Below, in pieces: positions 28,297 to 37,005 of a DNA stretch of 64,000 bases. The notes beneath the pieces are model-generated. The model did not search any database and was not told the DNA's origin. It saw only the letters and a program-made list of their open reading frames with translations. Source of the stretch: Diaphorobacter sp. HDW4A (lineage in GTDB: Bacteria; Pseudomonadota; Gammaproteobacteria; Burkholderiales; Burkholderiaceae_C). The translations under genes and the position numbers were made by a program. Each line of letters begins with the position of its first letter. Position 1 is the first letter of the stretch. The DNA lies in the NCBI RefSeq assembly GCF_011305995.1, contig NZ_CP049910.1, positions 6,338,501 to 6,402,500 of the forward strand, given 5' to 3'.

Positions 28297-29250
28297 TCAG
28301 CGGGGCGCGGCTTTGGCGTGCTGCAACAGAAAGTCCAGCATCGCCCGCAGCTTGGGCGGAATGCGCGGGCCGGGTGCATGCACGGCGTAAGCCATGCGCG
28401 GCGCGTAGCTGCCGGTGAGCTGCCAGTGTGGCAGCACCTGCACGAGCTGCCCGGCCGCGATGGCGGGTTCGGCGACGAAATCCACGACCAGTCCCACGCC
28501 GGTCTGCGCATCGGCGCGCAGCGCCTGCAGCAGACCGAGGCTGCTTGCGATGGTGAGCGGAGTGTTGAGTCGTACCTTCACGGGCGGCGGCGCGACGGAA
28601 GCGTCGGCCGCATCGGCGGGCGTGAACTCCACGAGGTTCTGGAACGCCCCATAGCCCAACGTCATGCAGCGATGCGCGGCGAGATCGGCGGGTGATTTCG
28701 GCACGGTGTGTGTCTTGAAATAGTCGGGATGCGCAACGAGCAGATAGCGCACCTCGCGCAATGGATGCGCCACCAGCGACTGCGGCAAGGCCTCGTGCGT
28801 GGTGATGCGGATCGCCAGATCGATGCCCTGCGCTTGCAGGTCGACCATCGCGTCACTCATGCCGAGCTGCACATGCACCTCGGGCCATTGGCTGCAGAAC
28901 TGCGGCAGCAGCGGCGCAAGCCACAGATCGCCGAAGACCACCGGCGCGCTGATGCGCAGCACGCCCTGCGGCTGCTGGCGATGGGCGGCGGCCAGCGAGA
29001 CGGCTTCCTCCGCGTTCTGCAGCATGTGCCGGCAGGCCGCGTGCACTTCCGCGCCCACCTCGGTCAGCGAAAGCGCGCGCGTCGTGCGGTGCAGCAGCTT
29101 GACGCCGAGGCGCAGCTCGAGCCGCCCGACGCTGCGGCTCACAGCCGAGGTCGTCAGGCCCAGCTCGCGTGCGGCGGCTGCAAAGCCGCTGCGTTCCACG
29201 ACATGGGCAAAAACCTCCAGATCGGCCAGCGGCAGGGCGTCGTAGTTCAT
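28297..29250 (-). CDS. LysR-family transcriptional regulator
   Basis: A 317-residue LTTR. The winged helix-turn-helix is residues 1-65 (LEVFAHVVERSGFAAAARELGLTTSAVSRSVGRLE), followed by a periplasmic-binding-like effector domain beginning VLRISAPVVFGDLWLAPLLPQF. It is divergent from a DMT-family exporter gene, with LysR-type dyads in the 112-bp gap, so control of that exporter and of itself is likely. It is also upstream of, and co-directional with, the acyl-CoA ligase. Confidence 0.92.
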   Translation of the reverse strand: MNYDALPLADLEVFAHVVERSGFAAAARELGLTTSAVSRSVGRLELRLGVKLLHRTTRALSLTEVGAEVHAACRHMLQNAEEAVSLAAAHRQQPQGVLRISAPVVFGDLWLAPLLPQFCSQWPEVHVQLGMSDAMVDLQAQGIDLAIRITTHEALPQSLVAHPLREVRYLLVAHPDYFKTHTVPKSPADLAAHRCMTLGYGAFQNLVEFTPADAADASVAPPPVKVRLNTPLTIASSLGLLQALRADAQTGVGLVVDFVAEPAIAAGQLVQVLPHWQLTGSYAPRMAYAVHAPGPRIPPKLRAMLDFLLQHAKAAPR

Positions 29251-29271
29251 GGATGGGCAGCGGGTTTCACT

Positions 29272-29317
29272 GTTGAAGTGGAGTCAACAAATCTTTGCTT
29301 GTGACAGTCATTGTTGA
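29272..29317. promoter_or_regulatory. Candidate LysR-type operator
   Basis: GTTGA-N7-TCAAC (29272-29288) contains a T-N11-A arrangement within a 17-bp dyad. TCAACAA (29284-29290) is inverted again as TTGTTGA (29311-29317). The sites lie between the LysR start and the divergent transporter start, where LTTRs bind. Confidence 0.5.
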
Positions 29318-29362
29318 TTCTGAGGATCTGCGACATCATCCAGCAAAACCAGAGCGCTGCCA

Positions 29363-30364
29363 ATGGCGGCGGCACGAAAGAAGCACATGACCAGCTCCTC
29401 CACCTCCACGATCAACGCGCAAATGACCGCGTCGTCGCCCCACACGCTTTCAAGCGGTAAAAGCGGCGGCGTATGGCGCATGGCACTCGCGATGGCGCTG
29501 TCCGGCACCATCGGGCTGTTCGTGATCGAAAGCGGCCTACCGGTGGAGTTGGTCGTGCTATCGCGCTGCGTGATCGGCTCGCTGGCGCTCGCGCTGTGGA
29601 TCACCGCGCGCCGCGAGTGGGTTGCGCTATCGCGCGTCGATCTGGTCTGGATGGCAGTGGGTGGCGTGGCGCTGGTCATCAACTGGGTGGCGCTGTTCCA
29701 TGCCTATGCGTTTGCGGGCATCGGCATCGCGACAGTGGTCTATCACGTGCAGCCGTTCTTTCTGGTGCTGGTGTCGGCGCTGGGTGGCGAAGTTATCGGC
29801 TGGCGCCGCGTGCCATACATGGTGCTGGCGCTGGCGGGCGTGGTGCTCAGCAGTGGGGTAGTGCACGAGATGCAGCTTGCCAACACCGCCGCGTCGCATG
29901 GACAGAGTGTGGTTCAAGGCGTGCTGCTGAGCCTGCTGGCCGCAGCGCTCTACACGCTGACCGTGGTGGCCACACGGCGCGTCAAGCAGGTGCCGCCCGC
30001 ACAGACCGCCATGCTGCAGATGACGGCGGGGGGCGTGGTGCTGGCGCTCTGGGCACTGCCCATGCTGCTCGGCGGCGCGGCCCTGCGCTCGGCTTCGGTG
30101 CCGCTCGTGCAGACGCTGGCGTGCGTCGCCACGCTGGGGCTGGTGCACACGGCGCTGATGTACGTGATCATGTATGGCGCGTTCCAGCGACTGGGCGCGG
30201 CGGCGATTGCAATCCTGAGCTTCATTTACCCGGCCATCGCGCTGACGGTGGACCTGCTGTGGTTTGGCATCCGGCCCGATGCCTGGCAATGGCTGGGCAT
30301 TGCGATGATCGCAGCGGCGATTGCGGGATATCGCATCAGCGAGCTGCGCGCGGCCAAAGCCTGA
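29363..30364 (+). CDS. DMT-superfamily (EamA) transporter
   Basis: A 333-residue inner-membrane protein with about ten hydrophobic segments arranged as two EamA repeats, typical of drug/metabolite exporters. The hydrophilic N-terminus of about 40 residues is long for the family, so the true start may be the ATG at 29387 or later; neither has a strong ribosome-binding site. It is divergent from a LysR gene. The exported compound is unknown. Confidence 0.85.
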   Translation: MAAARKKHMTSSSTSTINAQMTASSPHTLSSGKSGGVWRMALAMALSGTIGLFVIESGLPVELVVLSRCVIGSLALALWITARREWVALSRVDLVWMAVGGVALVINWVALFHAYAFAGIGIATVVYHVQPFFLVLVSALGGEVIGWRRVPYMVLALAGVVLSSGVVHEMQLANTAASHGQSVVQGVLLSLLAAALYTLTVVATRRVKQVPPAQTAMLQMTAGGVVLALWALPMLLGGAALRSASVPLVQTLACVATLGLVHTALMYVIMYGAFQRLGAAAIAILSFIYPAIALTVDLLWFGIRPDAWQWLGIAMIAAAIAGYRISELRAAKA

Positions 30365-30428
30365 AAGCATGAGCTGGTTTTTGATGCTGCAGTGCGATGC
30401 ATAATGCGCCCGAAGGAGATTCACAGCC

Positions 30429-30929
30429 ATGGCGCAAAACGTGCTTGCCATCTATCCAGGAACATTCGACCCGATCACGCTCGGGCATGAGGACATCGTG
30501 CGTCGCGCGTCCCAGTTGTTCGACCGTGTGATCGTCGCGGTGGCGGCGGGGCATCACAAGAAGACGATGTTCAATCTGGAGGAGCGCATCGCCATGGTGA
30601 CCGAAGCCTGCAGCCCGTATCCACAGGTGAAGGTGGAGAGTTTCGATGGACTGATGCGCGACTTCGTCGTCGCGCGCGGTGGCAAGGCGATGGTGCGTGG
30701 TCTGCGCGCGGTGACGGATTTCGATTACGAATTTCAGCTCGCGGGCATGAACCGTCACCTGATGCCCGAAGTGGAAACCGTGTTTCTTACGCCGGGCGAC
30801 AAGTACCAGTTCATCAGCAGCACCTTCGTGCGCGAGATCGCCACGCTGGGCGGAGAGGTCGACAAGTTCGTCTCGGCCAATGTGCAGCAGCGGCTCAACG
30901 AAAAGCTCGCACTGACGAAGAAGCCCTGA
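30429..30929 (+). CDS. coaD: Phosphopantetheine adenylyltransferase
   Basis: A 166-residue enzyme of coenzyme A synthesis (4'-phosphopantetheine plus ATP to dephospho-CoA). The nucleotidyltransferase signature GTFDPITLGHEDIVRRA carries the T/HIGH-type motif. VRGLRAVTDFDYEFQLAGMNR and the ISSTFVREIA motif are diagnostic of CoaD. GAAGGAG precedes the start. A terminator hairpin follows. Confidence 0.97.
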   Translation: MAQNVLAIYPGTFDPITLGHEDIVRRASQLFDRVIVAVAAGHHKKTMFNLEERIAMVTEACSPYPQVKVESFDGLMRDFVVARGGKAMVRGLRAVTDFDYEFQLAGMNRHLMPEVETVFLTPGDKYQFISSTFVREIATLGGEVDKFVSANVQQRLNEKLALTKKP

Positions 30930-30960
30930 GCAACTGACGCTCACGGCGGCATGAAACCGA

Positions 30961-30984
30961 ACAGACCCGACCGGGTCTGTTTTC
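30961..30984 (+). terminator. Terminator downstream of coaD
   Basis: ACAGACCC (30961-30968), loop GACC and GGGTCTGT (30973-30980) form a perfect 8-bp stem followed by TTTC on the plus strand. The convergent siderophore-binding gene stops 9 bp further on. Confidence 0.75.
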
Positions 30985-30988
30985 AATT

Positions 30989-31972
30989 TCAGGCGGCGCC
31001 GTTGGCTGTCAGCGCGTTGCGGATCTGGCGCACGTTCTGGATCATCGCGGTCGGCGCGGCGCTGCCCATGAGGTACCAGCCCTTGGGGTCGAGGAAGACG
31101 ACCTGGCCGCGCTTACCCGCGGTGGTCGCGCGGATGGTGGCGTTGTCGAACACCTTCTCGGAGGAGATCGCGGCACCGCCACCGGCCGCCGAGCCGGTGG
31201 CCGCGTTGCGATCGATGACGTAGAGCCAGTCGGGGTCGATGCGCGCGATGTCCTCCATGGTGAAGGGCTGTCCGCGTGCGGGCACCTTGTCCGCCGCAAG
31301 GGCGGGCTGCACGCCAAGCACGTCATACAGCAGACCGAAGCGCGTGCCCGGTGCCTGCGGGCTGAGCTTGTCGTTGATCGCCAGCACCAGCAGGCCTCGA
31401 CCGGCCTTGGCGGTGATCGGCTTGAGCGCGGCGGTGTCGCCCAGCACCTGTTTCATCAACTGCTCGCCATGTGCCTGTTTTTCGTAGAGCGCTGCCAGCG
31501 TCTGCACGTTGCGGCCCATGTCTTCCAGCAGATGCGTGCCGCGCGTGCTCATGTCGAGCGTGGGGGCGATGCGCGCGAGCGTCTCGCTGCGCGCGGCGGA
31601 GCGGCCGCCGACGAGGATCAGGTCGGGGCGGATGCGGCTCAGCGCGTCGAAATCGGGCTCGAACAGGCTGCCTGCGACAGGGTAACGGGTCTGGTCGCCA
31701 AACCCCTGCAGGTATTGCGGAAAGGCAGCGCGCGGCACGCCTGCCACGGGCAGTTGCAGGCTCTGCAAGATGTCCAGCGAGGCGAGGTCATAGGCCACAA
31801 CTCGGCGTGGATTCGCGGCGAGGCGGGCGTTTCCTTTGGCGTGGCGGACATCGATGGAGCCAGTGGTGGACTGCGCCCGGGCCAGACCGTGGAACGTCGC
31901 CGTACCAAGGGCTGCCGCGAAGGTGAGGGCGGTGCGGCGGGTCAGTTGTGGGTGCATCGAAAGCGGTGGCAT
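30989..31972 (-). CDS. Siderophore ABC-transporter substrate-binding protein
   Basis: A 327-residue periplasmic binding protein of the FatB/FepB-like class (Peripla_BP_2). A signal region contains TRRTALTFAAALGTATFHGLARA. The body has RRVVAYDLASLDILQSLQLPVAGVP and IRPDLILVGGRSA, typical of iron-siderophore binders. AGGAG lies about 7 nt upstream of the start at 31972. It is divergent from a TonB receptor with an iron-type promoter between them. No permease or ATPase gene accompanies it here, which is unusual. Confidence 0.88.
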   Translation of the reverse strand: MPPLSMHPQLTRRTALTFAAALGTATFHGLARAQSTTGSIDVRHAKGNARLAANPRRVVAYDLASLDILQSLQLPVAGVPRAAFPQYLQGFGDQTRYPVAGSLFEPDFDALSRIRPDLILVGGRSAARSETLARIAPTLDMSTRGTHLLEDMGRNVQTLAALYEKQAHGEQLMKQVLGDTAALKPITAKAGRGLLVLAINDKLSPQAPGTRFGLLYDVLGVQPALAADKVPARGQPFTMEDIARIDPDWLYVIDRNAATGSAAGGGAAISSEKVFDNATIRATTAGKRGQVVFLDPKGWYLMGSAAPTAMIQNVRQIRNALTANGAA

Positions 31973-32048
31973 CTGGGGGGCTCCTGGAACAAAAAAATCA
32001 AAACAAACGGTTCTCTTTTTTTAGTCTTGCGCACAAGTCCATCAAGTT

Positions 32049-32063
32049 GACAAATAACTTGTC
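32049..32063. promoter_or_regulatory. GACAA-N5-TTGTC dyad
   Basis: A perfect inverted repeat, GACAA at 32049-32053 and TTGTC at 32059-32063, lies in the divergent gap between the siderophore-binding and TonB-receptor genes, about 18 bp upstream of the receptor's -35 box. The binding protein is unknown. Confidence 0.35.
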
Positions 32064-32080
32064 GTTGGCGGTGGCTTTCG

Positions 32081-32122
32081 TTGACACAAGATTCCTGCAA
32101 AGTTGTAATAAGAATTAATTCT
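32081..32122 (+). promoter_or_regulatory. Sigma70 promoter with Fur-like palindrome for the TonB receptor
   Basis: A consensus -35 TTGACA (32081-32086) is followed after 17 nt by TGTAAT (32104-32109). The perfect palindrome AGAATTAATTCT (32111-32122) starts just after the -10. The 19 bp at 32104-32122 match the classical Fur box at 10 of 19 positions. Iron-dependent repression is therefore plausible but the match is only moderate. Confidence 0.5.
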
Positions 32123-32150
32123 ATTTGCATTTGAATTTCAGAAGGACAAC

Positions 32151-34415
32151 ATGCCCATTTCGCACCGCCACACCCTGTTTGCCCTGAGCGCCATCGCTTT
32201 CGGCATCCATGGACTGGCCCAGGCCCAGACATCCGCCCAGCCGGCGCAGGCCGCCGCTGCCGAAACCGCCGCCAGCGTGGTGCTGCCCGAGACCACCGTG
32301 CGCGCCACCGCCGAGCAGGAGCTCAAGCAGGCGTTGGGCGTGTCGATCATCACGCAGGAGGATCTGCAGGAGCGCCCGCCTGCTAACGACCTCTCCGAGC
32401 TGATCCGCACCATGCCCGGCGTGAATCTCACGGGCAACTCGTCGTCTGGCCAGTTCGGCAACAGCCGCCAGATCGACCTGCGCGGCATGGGCCCTGAGAA
32501 CACGATGATCATGATCGACGGCAAGCCCGTGCAGTCGCGCAATGCCTCAAAGATGGGCCGCACCGGCGAGCGCGATACGCGTGGCGATTCCAACTGGGTA
32601 CCGGTCGAGGCCATCGAGAGCATCGAGGTCATCCGAGGTCCGGCGGCCGCGCGCTACGGCTCGGGCGCTGCGGGGGGCGTGGTCAACATCATCACCAAGA
32701 AGCCGACCGACAAGCTCGCCGGTTCGGTCACTGTCTACGCCAACAAGCCCGAGCATTCGGAAGAGGGCGACACCAAGCGCGCCAGCTTCAACTTGTCGGG
32801 TCCGGTGGCCGAGAACCTGTCGTTCCGTCTGTTCGGCAACATTGCCAAGACCGCCGCCGACGACACCTCGCTCAACAGCCATGTCTCCGATCTGGCGCTG
32901 GCCCCCGCTGGCCGCGAAGGTGTGCGCAACCGCGATCTGAACGCCTTGCTGCGCTGGGACCTGACGCCTCAGCAGGCGCTGGAGTTCGAAGCCGGGACCA
33001 GCCGCCAGGGCAACATCTACGCGGGTGAGCGCCTGATGAACAGCGACACCAATGCCGCCAACATGCAGGCATTGCTTGGTCAGGAAACCAATATCACCCA
33101 CCGCAACACCGTGGGCCTCACGCACCGTGGCAAGTGGGACTGGGGCACGTCACGCCTTGTCTTCCAGTCGGAAAACACGCGCCGCTCGCAGTACCCCGTG
33201 GGTCTGGCCGGTGGTCCCGAAGGCTCGATCACCTCGACCGACGCGGCCAACATGGTCACCTCCAAGCTCGCCAACTATTTTCTGAACGGCGAGGTGAACA
33301 CACCGATCAACATCGGTGGCCAGCGCCACATGCTCACTTCGGGCTTTGAGTACCGCAACGAGAAGCTCAATGACCCGGGCGCGAACGCGCAGTCATCGAC
33401 CAGCAGCGGCGGCGACGACATCTCGGGCCTCACCGGAAGCGGAACGCGCAGCGGGAAGTCCGATGCGCAGACCTGGGCCTTTTATGTGGAGGACAACTTC
33501 GAGCCGATCAAGAATCTGATCTTCACGCCAGGCCTGCGTTTCGATCACCACAGCCAGGCGGGCAGCAACTGGAGCCCGAGTATCAACGCGACCTATCACC
33601 TGACGGATCAATGGTCCGTCAAGGGGGGCGTGGCGCGCGCGTTCAAGGCACCGAATCTCTACCAGACCAACGTCAACTACCTGTACTACACGCGCGGTCA
33701 GGGCTGTCCCATCAGCTCGCCCAACATGGGTGGCGGCTGCTACATCCGCGGCAATCCGGATCTGAAGGCTGAGACCAGCGTCAACAAGGAACTGGGTCTG
33801 GCGTTCAGCAGCGGCGAAGGTCTGGACGCGAGCCTGACCTACTTCCAGAACGACTACAAGAACAAGATCTACGCGGAGATGAACGACGGCACTTCGACCG
33901 TGGTCGGCACCACGCAGGTGTTCCAGTGGATGAACGCGAGCCGCGCCGTGGTGCGGGGCTTCGAAGGCAATCTGACGCTGCCGCTGATCGGCAACCGTGG
34001 CGACACTCTCAAGTGGACCAACAACTTCACCTACATGATGAAGAACCACAACAAGGACAACAACCAGCCCTTGTCGGTGATTCCCAAGTACACGGTGAAT
34101 TCGACGCTGGACTGGCGCGTGACACCGGTCTGGTCCACGCAGCTGTTCGCCACGTTCTACGGCCGTCAGGAGCCACGCACCGTCAATACCGGGGGATCGG
34201 CCGCCACAGGTGATTCACTGACGGAGCTGGGCTCTTACGCCACCTTCGGCCTCGGCGCGCAGTACCAGATCAAGCGCGAGTTCTCGGTCAACTTCGGTGT
34301 GAACAACATCGGCGACAAGCGCCTGTTCCGCACGGCGTCGAACTCCGCAGGTGGAGCCGCGACCTACAACGAGCCGGGCCGCACTTACTACGTGTCGCTC
34401 ACCGGCAAGTTCTGA
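32151..34415 (+). CDS. TonB-dependent siderophore receptor (FepA/PfeA-like)
   Basis: A 754-residue outer-membrane receptor. It has a signal peptide ending in HGLAQAQ, a plug domain (about 45-190) with LIRTMPGVNLTG, IDLRGMGPENTMIMIDGKPV and VIRGPAAARYGSGAAGGVVNIIT, then a 22-strand barrel ending in VSLTGKF with the terminal Phe. The plug sequence is of the FepA catecholate-siderophore type. AGAAGGAC precedes the start. It probably works with the divergent binding protein in ferric-siderophore uptake. Its last 28 bp overlap the convergent metallopeptidase gene. Confidence 0.93.
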   Translation: MPISHRHTLFALSAIAFGIHGLAQAQTSAQPAQAAAAETAASVVLPETTVRATAEQELKQALGVSIITQEDLQERPPANDLSELIRTMPGVNLTGNSSSGQFGNSRQIDLRGMGPENTMIMIDGKPVQSRNASKMGRTGERDTRGDSNWVPVEAIESIEVIRGPAAARYGSGAAGGVVNIITKKPTDKLAGSVTVYANKPEHSEEGDTKRASFNLSGPVAENLSFRLFGNIAKTAADDTSLNSHVSDLALAPAGREGVRNRDLNALLRWDLTPQQALEFEAGTSRQGNIYAGERLMNSDTNAANMQALLGQETNITHRNTVGLTHRGKWDWGTSRLVFQSENTRRSQYPVGLAGGPEGSITSTDAANMVTSKLANYFLNGEVNTPINIGGQRHMLTSGFEYRNEKLNDPGANAQSSTSSGGDDISGLTGSGTRSGKSDAQTWAFYVEDNFEPIKNLIFTPGLRFDHHSQAGSNWSPSINATYHLTDQWSVKGGVARAFKAPNLYQTNVNYLYYTRGQGCPISSPNMGGGCYIRGNPDLKAETSVNKELGLAFSSGEGLDASLTYFQNDYKNKIYAEMNDGTSTVVGTTQVFQWMNASRAVVRGFEGNLTLPLIGNRGDTLKWTNNFTYMMKNHNKDNNQPLSVIPKYTVNSTLDWRVTPVWSTQLFATFYGRQEPRTVNTGGSAATGDSLTELGSYATFGLGAQYQIKREFSVNFGVNNIGDKRLFRTASNSAGGAATYNEPGRTYYVSLTGKF

Positions 34416-35587
34416 GTGCCTTGAGTGGATGCCATCTGGGCGGCGCTGGCGATACGCCGCTCGGAGATCACCTCGTGCACGAAGCGCATCTTCTCCTGCG
34501 CCCGGGCACTCAACGCGAATGGATAGGCATCAATCTGCCCGAGGCTGCGCGTGAGGCTGTTGAGCAAAAGCGTGGTCGGCACCAGCGCCGACAGCATGCT
34601 GCCAAACGGAGGCGGCGGCATGATGAACGGATCGATCATCGTGAAGTGCTGATCGCCGAGCGGGCTCGGCACGTTGATCTGCGTGTCGAAGCTCTTGGCG
34701 GTCTCCAGCAGATCGACCAGATGCAGGTAGTGGGCCCAGGTTTCGGCCCAGTCCTCCCACGGATGGGCTGTGGCATAGGCGCTCACATGCGTGTCGCGCC
34801 ACGAGATATCGGGCATGGGCGAGCGTGCGTAGTAGTTCTGCAGCGATTGCGCGTAGTCCAGCCGCTCGTCGCCGAACAACGCGCGAAATTCTTCGAGGCG
34901 ATTTGGCTGGCCGCGCGCGATCAGTGCATCCCAGAAATAGTGGCCGATCTCGTGGCGTAGATGGCCGAGCAGCGTGCGGTACGGCTCCTGAAAGGCCATA
35001 CGGCGTCGCACACGTTCGTCGTCATCGGCTTCCGCCACGTTCAGTGTGATCACGCCAGAGGCGTGTCCCGTCAGCACCGGTGTGGTACCGGGGATGTCGG
35101 CCAGAAATTCAAAGATAGGTCCGGACTCGCCGGGCAACTGGTCCAGACCGAGGCGTATGTCAATGTAGTACAGGCGCCGCTTGGCCGATTCGATGAGGCC
35201 CCAGCGGCGCACGTTCTGCGGGTCCGACAGATCGGGCAACACGCGGGTGTATTGACACGCGCGGCAGAGCGCGTCGGCGGGCGTGCCGGGAGTATGGATC
35301 AGTGCGAGATTGCAGGTGCCGTAGCGCGTGCGGTTGGCGCACATCTGGTAGCGCAGATAGGGTGCTTCGGATTCGCTGACGCCTGCGTTTGATGTGTTCT
35401 CATGCGTTGTCTGCAGGCCGGGTCGCGGCAGGCGTCGCTCGAACAATCCGCTGCCATCGCTGCTCTGGATCAGAGCGACCATGTCTACATGCTCGCGCAC
35501 GAACGCCAGCGTGTTGCCGCAATGCACGCATTGGAAGCTTTCAAAGAACACGAGGAAGCCGCAGTGGCCGCAGTGGAATAGGCGCAT
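34388..35587 (-). CDS. Zinc-ribbon / zinc-binding metallopeptidase-like protein
   Basis: A 399-residue protein. The N-terminus has two CxxC pairs (C6-G-H-C9 and C20-V-H-C23), a zinc ribbon, and a second Cys set lies at about 83-111. The metallopeptidase signature is H212-E213-I-G-H216, followed by a candidate third ligand in the WEDWAETWAHYLH segment. It matches the family annotated as putative zinc-binding metallopeptidase (Peptidase_Mx type). No signal peptide is seen. Its C-terminal end overlaps the TonB receptor gene in antisense. Confidence 0.82.
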   Translation of the reverse strand: MRLFHCGHCGFLVFFESFQCVHCGNTLAFVREHVDMVALIQSSDGSGLFERRLPRPGLQTTHENTSNAGVSESEAPYLRYQMCANRTRYGTCNLALIHTPGTPADALCRACQYTRVLPDLSDPQNVRRWGLIESAKRRLYYIDIRLGLDQLPGESGPIFEFLADIPGTTPVLTGHASGVITLNVAEADDDERVRRRMAFQEPYRTLLGHLRHEIGHYFWDALIARGQPNRLEEFRALFGDERLDYAQSLQNYYARSPMPDISWRDTHVSAYATAHPWEDWAETWAHYLHLVDLLETAKSFDTQINVPSPLGDQHFTMIDPFIMPPPPFGSMLSALVPTTLLLNSLTRSLGQIDAYPFALSARAQEKMRFVHEVISERRIASAAQMASTQGTQNLPVSDT

Positions 35588-35632
35588 GGTGGGACATTGT
35601 GCCGTGAGTGGTGGAAATTATCAGTACGCCGG

Positions 35633-35674
35633 AAACGACAACGCCACAGCCCCTGCAGGGTTGTGGCGTTGTCG
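35633..35674 (-). terminator. Strong hairpin terminator after the BON-domain gene
   Basis: Arms 35636-35648 and 35662-35674 are perfectly complementary over 13 bp (CGACAACGCCACA). They extend inward by one G-T pair and CCC/GGG to a loop of 5 nt. On the minus strand the stem is followed by TTTCC. It lies about 20 nt after the BON gene stop. Confidence 0.7.
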
Positions 35675-35695
35675 GATCAGCAGGCGGTGCGAGAG

Positions 35696-36013
35696 TTATG
35701 GACGCACAACGATGCTGTTGCGCACTTCGCGAACGCCCTTGGAGCTGCGGGCGATGGATTCGGCGCGGTCCTTTTCGGCCTGCGACTTGGCGAAGCCGGA
35801 GAGCTGCACCGTGCCGTTGAGCGTTTCCACGCTGATGGAGGTGGCTGCCACGGTTTTGTCCTCTGCGAACTTGGCCTTCACGGCGGTGGTGATGCCGGCA
35901 TCATCCACATACGAGCCGACGGTCTGCTGGTCACGCGCGACCGAGCAGCCGGTCGCGGTGATGATGGTCACGCCCGCCATGGCGGCAAAAGTGAGTGCTC
36001 GAACATATTTCAT
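35696..36013 (-). CDS. BON-domain lipoprotein
   Basis: A 105-residue envelope protein. The signal ends in ITATGC, a lipobox placing Cys23 as the lipidated residue. The BON domain (about 35-105) has the usual DDAGITTAVKAKFAEDKTV and VQLSGFAKSQAEKDRAESIA. Family members such as OsmY and the BON lipoproteins act in envelope stress and membrane integrity. It heads a group of small stress-type genes. Confidence 0.9.
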   Translation of the reverse strand: MKYVRALTFAAMAGVTIITATGCSVARDQQTVGSYVDDAGITTAVKAKFAEDKTVAATSISVETLNGTVQLSGFAKSQAEKDRAESIARSSKGVREVRNSIVVRP

Positions 36014-36152
36014 GGTGGACTCCCCGAAAAATGTGGAATGAAAAAGCAGTGAGATCGACGGGTGATGCGTACCTGATTCAACGTTTCTGATCGCATGCTT
36101 TGTCGAGGGGGCGGTGACCAGTGTCGATCACGACGCTGGTCACGGGGCTGTG

Positions 36153-36554
36153 TCAGCGATCGTCGCCGCGACCGCGTGCCAGCATTACCAGCACGGCGGC
36201 GGCGGCACCCGCTGCGGCAGCGATCACCAGTGATTTGGCGGGTTGCTCCTGCACATACTGGTTGGTGGCATCCGCTGCCTGATGAAACTGTTTGCGTGCG
36301 CGCTGGCTGGAATCTGCCATGTAGTTGATTCCGCGATTGGCGAATTCCTGGGCGCGAGCTGCCAGATCTTCAATGCGCGAACTTGCGCGCAATTGCTCGT
36401 CCCATTCGTCCAGCTTTTCTTCGGCCTGATCCAGCGCCTTGTTGGCGGCGCGGCGTGTGCTGTGAGCCGCTTCCTTGGCGGAGTCCAGCGCATCCTCGGC
36501 AGCGCCCTTGGCGGCGTCGGTCACTTGTTCGGCAGCCTTGTGCAAATCGCTCAT
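36153..36554 (-). CDS. DUF883 (ElaB/YqjD-type) membrane-anchored protein
   Basis: A 133-residue, highly charged helical protein rich in Ala, Glu and Lys (residues 1-100) with a C-terminal membrane helix (SLVIAAAAGAAAAVLVMLA) ending in arginines. This is the ElaB/YqjD/YgaM layout; E. coli members tether ribosomes to the membrane in stationary phase. The start at 36554 has AAAGGAC upstream and removes an unsupported 29-residue extension. It sits in a cluster with a BON lipoprotein and a DUF1328 protein. Confidence 0.87.
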   Translation of the reverse strand: MSDLHKAAEQVTDAAKGAAEDALDSAKEAAHSTRRAANKALDQAEEKLDEWDEQLRASSRIEDLAARAQEFANRGINYMADSSQRARKQFHQAADATNQYVQEQPAKSLVIAAAAGAAAAVLVMLARGRGDDR

Positions 36555-36660
36555 TGAATGTCCTTTCGTTGTTGTTCTGCAAGGGTGCAAGCTCCTCGCG
36601 GCGTGCACTTGCAGTGAAGGGTTGGAGACTGGATATTGCAATCCGTTCCCCGACTCATTG

Positions 36661-36825
36661 TCACTTGCGGTTGATCAGTCCCATGACAAAGGTGATGACC
36701 GCAATCACGATGAAGACGAAGAACAGTATTTTGGCAATACCGACTGCGCCGGAGGCAATGCCCCCAAATCCAAACAGGGCCGCCACCAGTGCAATCACCA
36801 GAAATACTACTGCGTAATGAAGCAT
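36661..36825 (-). CDS. DUF1328 (YtjA-like) small membrane protein
   Basis: A 54-residue protein with two hydrophobic helices: [20 protein letters not shown], then [30 protein letters not shown], ending NRK. Length and sequence match the DUF1328/YtjA family, whose function is unknown. The start at 36825 has AAGGATG upstream, which decides it over a longer ORF. Confidence 0.9.
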   Translation of the reverse strand: MLHYAVVFLVIALVAALFGFGGIASGAVGIAKILFFVFIVIAVITFVMGLINRK

Positions 36826-37005
36826 ATTCACATCCTTGCAAAGGTATCGTCTCAAGCTGTCGATATCGACAGCACATGAAACAACTTTATGGCAGTGATG
36901 TGTTGCGGCTCGCCGGTATCGGGCGCTTGCGCTTGTAGGAGCAGGGCTGACAGCGCGCTCAAGGCGAGAGCGGGGGAGACGCGAAGCGAATCGGGACGGC
37001 GCCCG

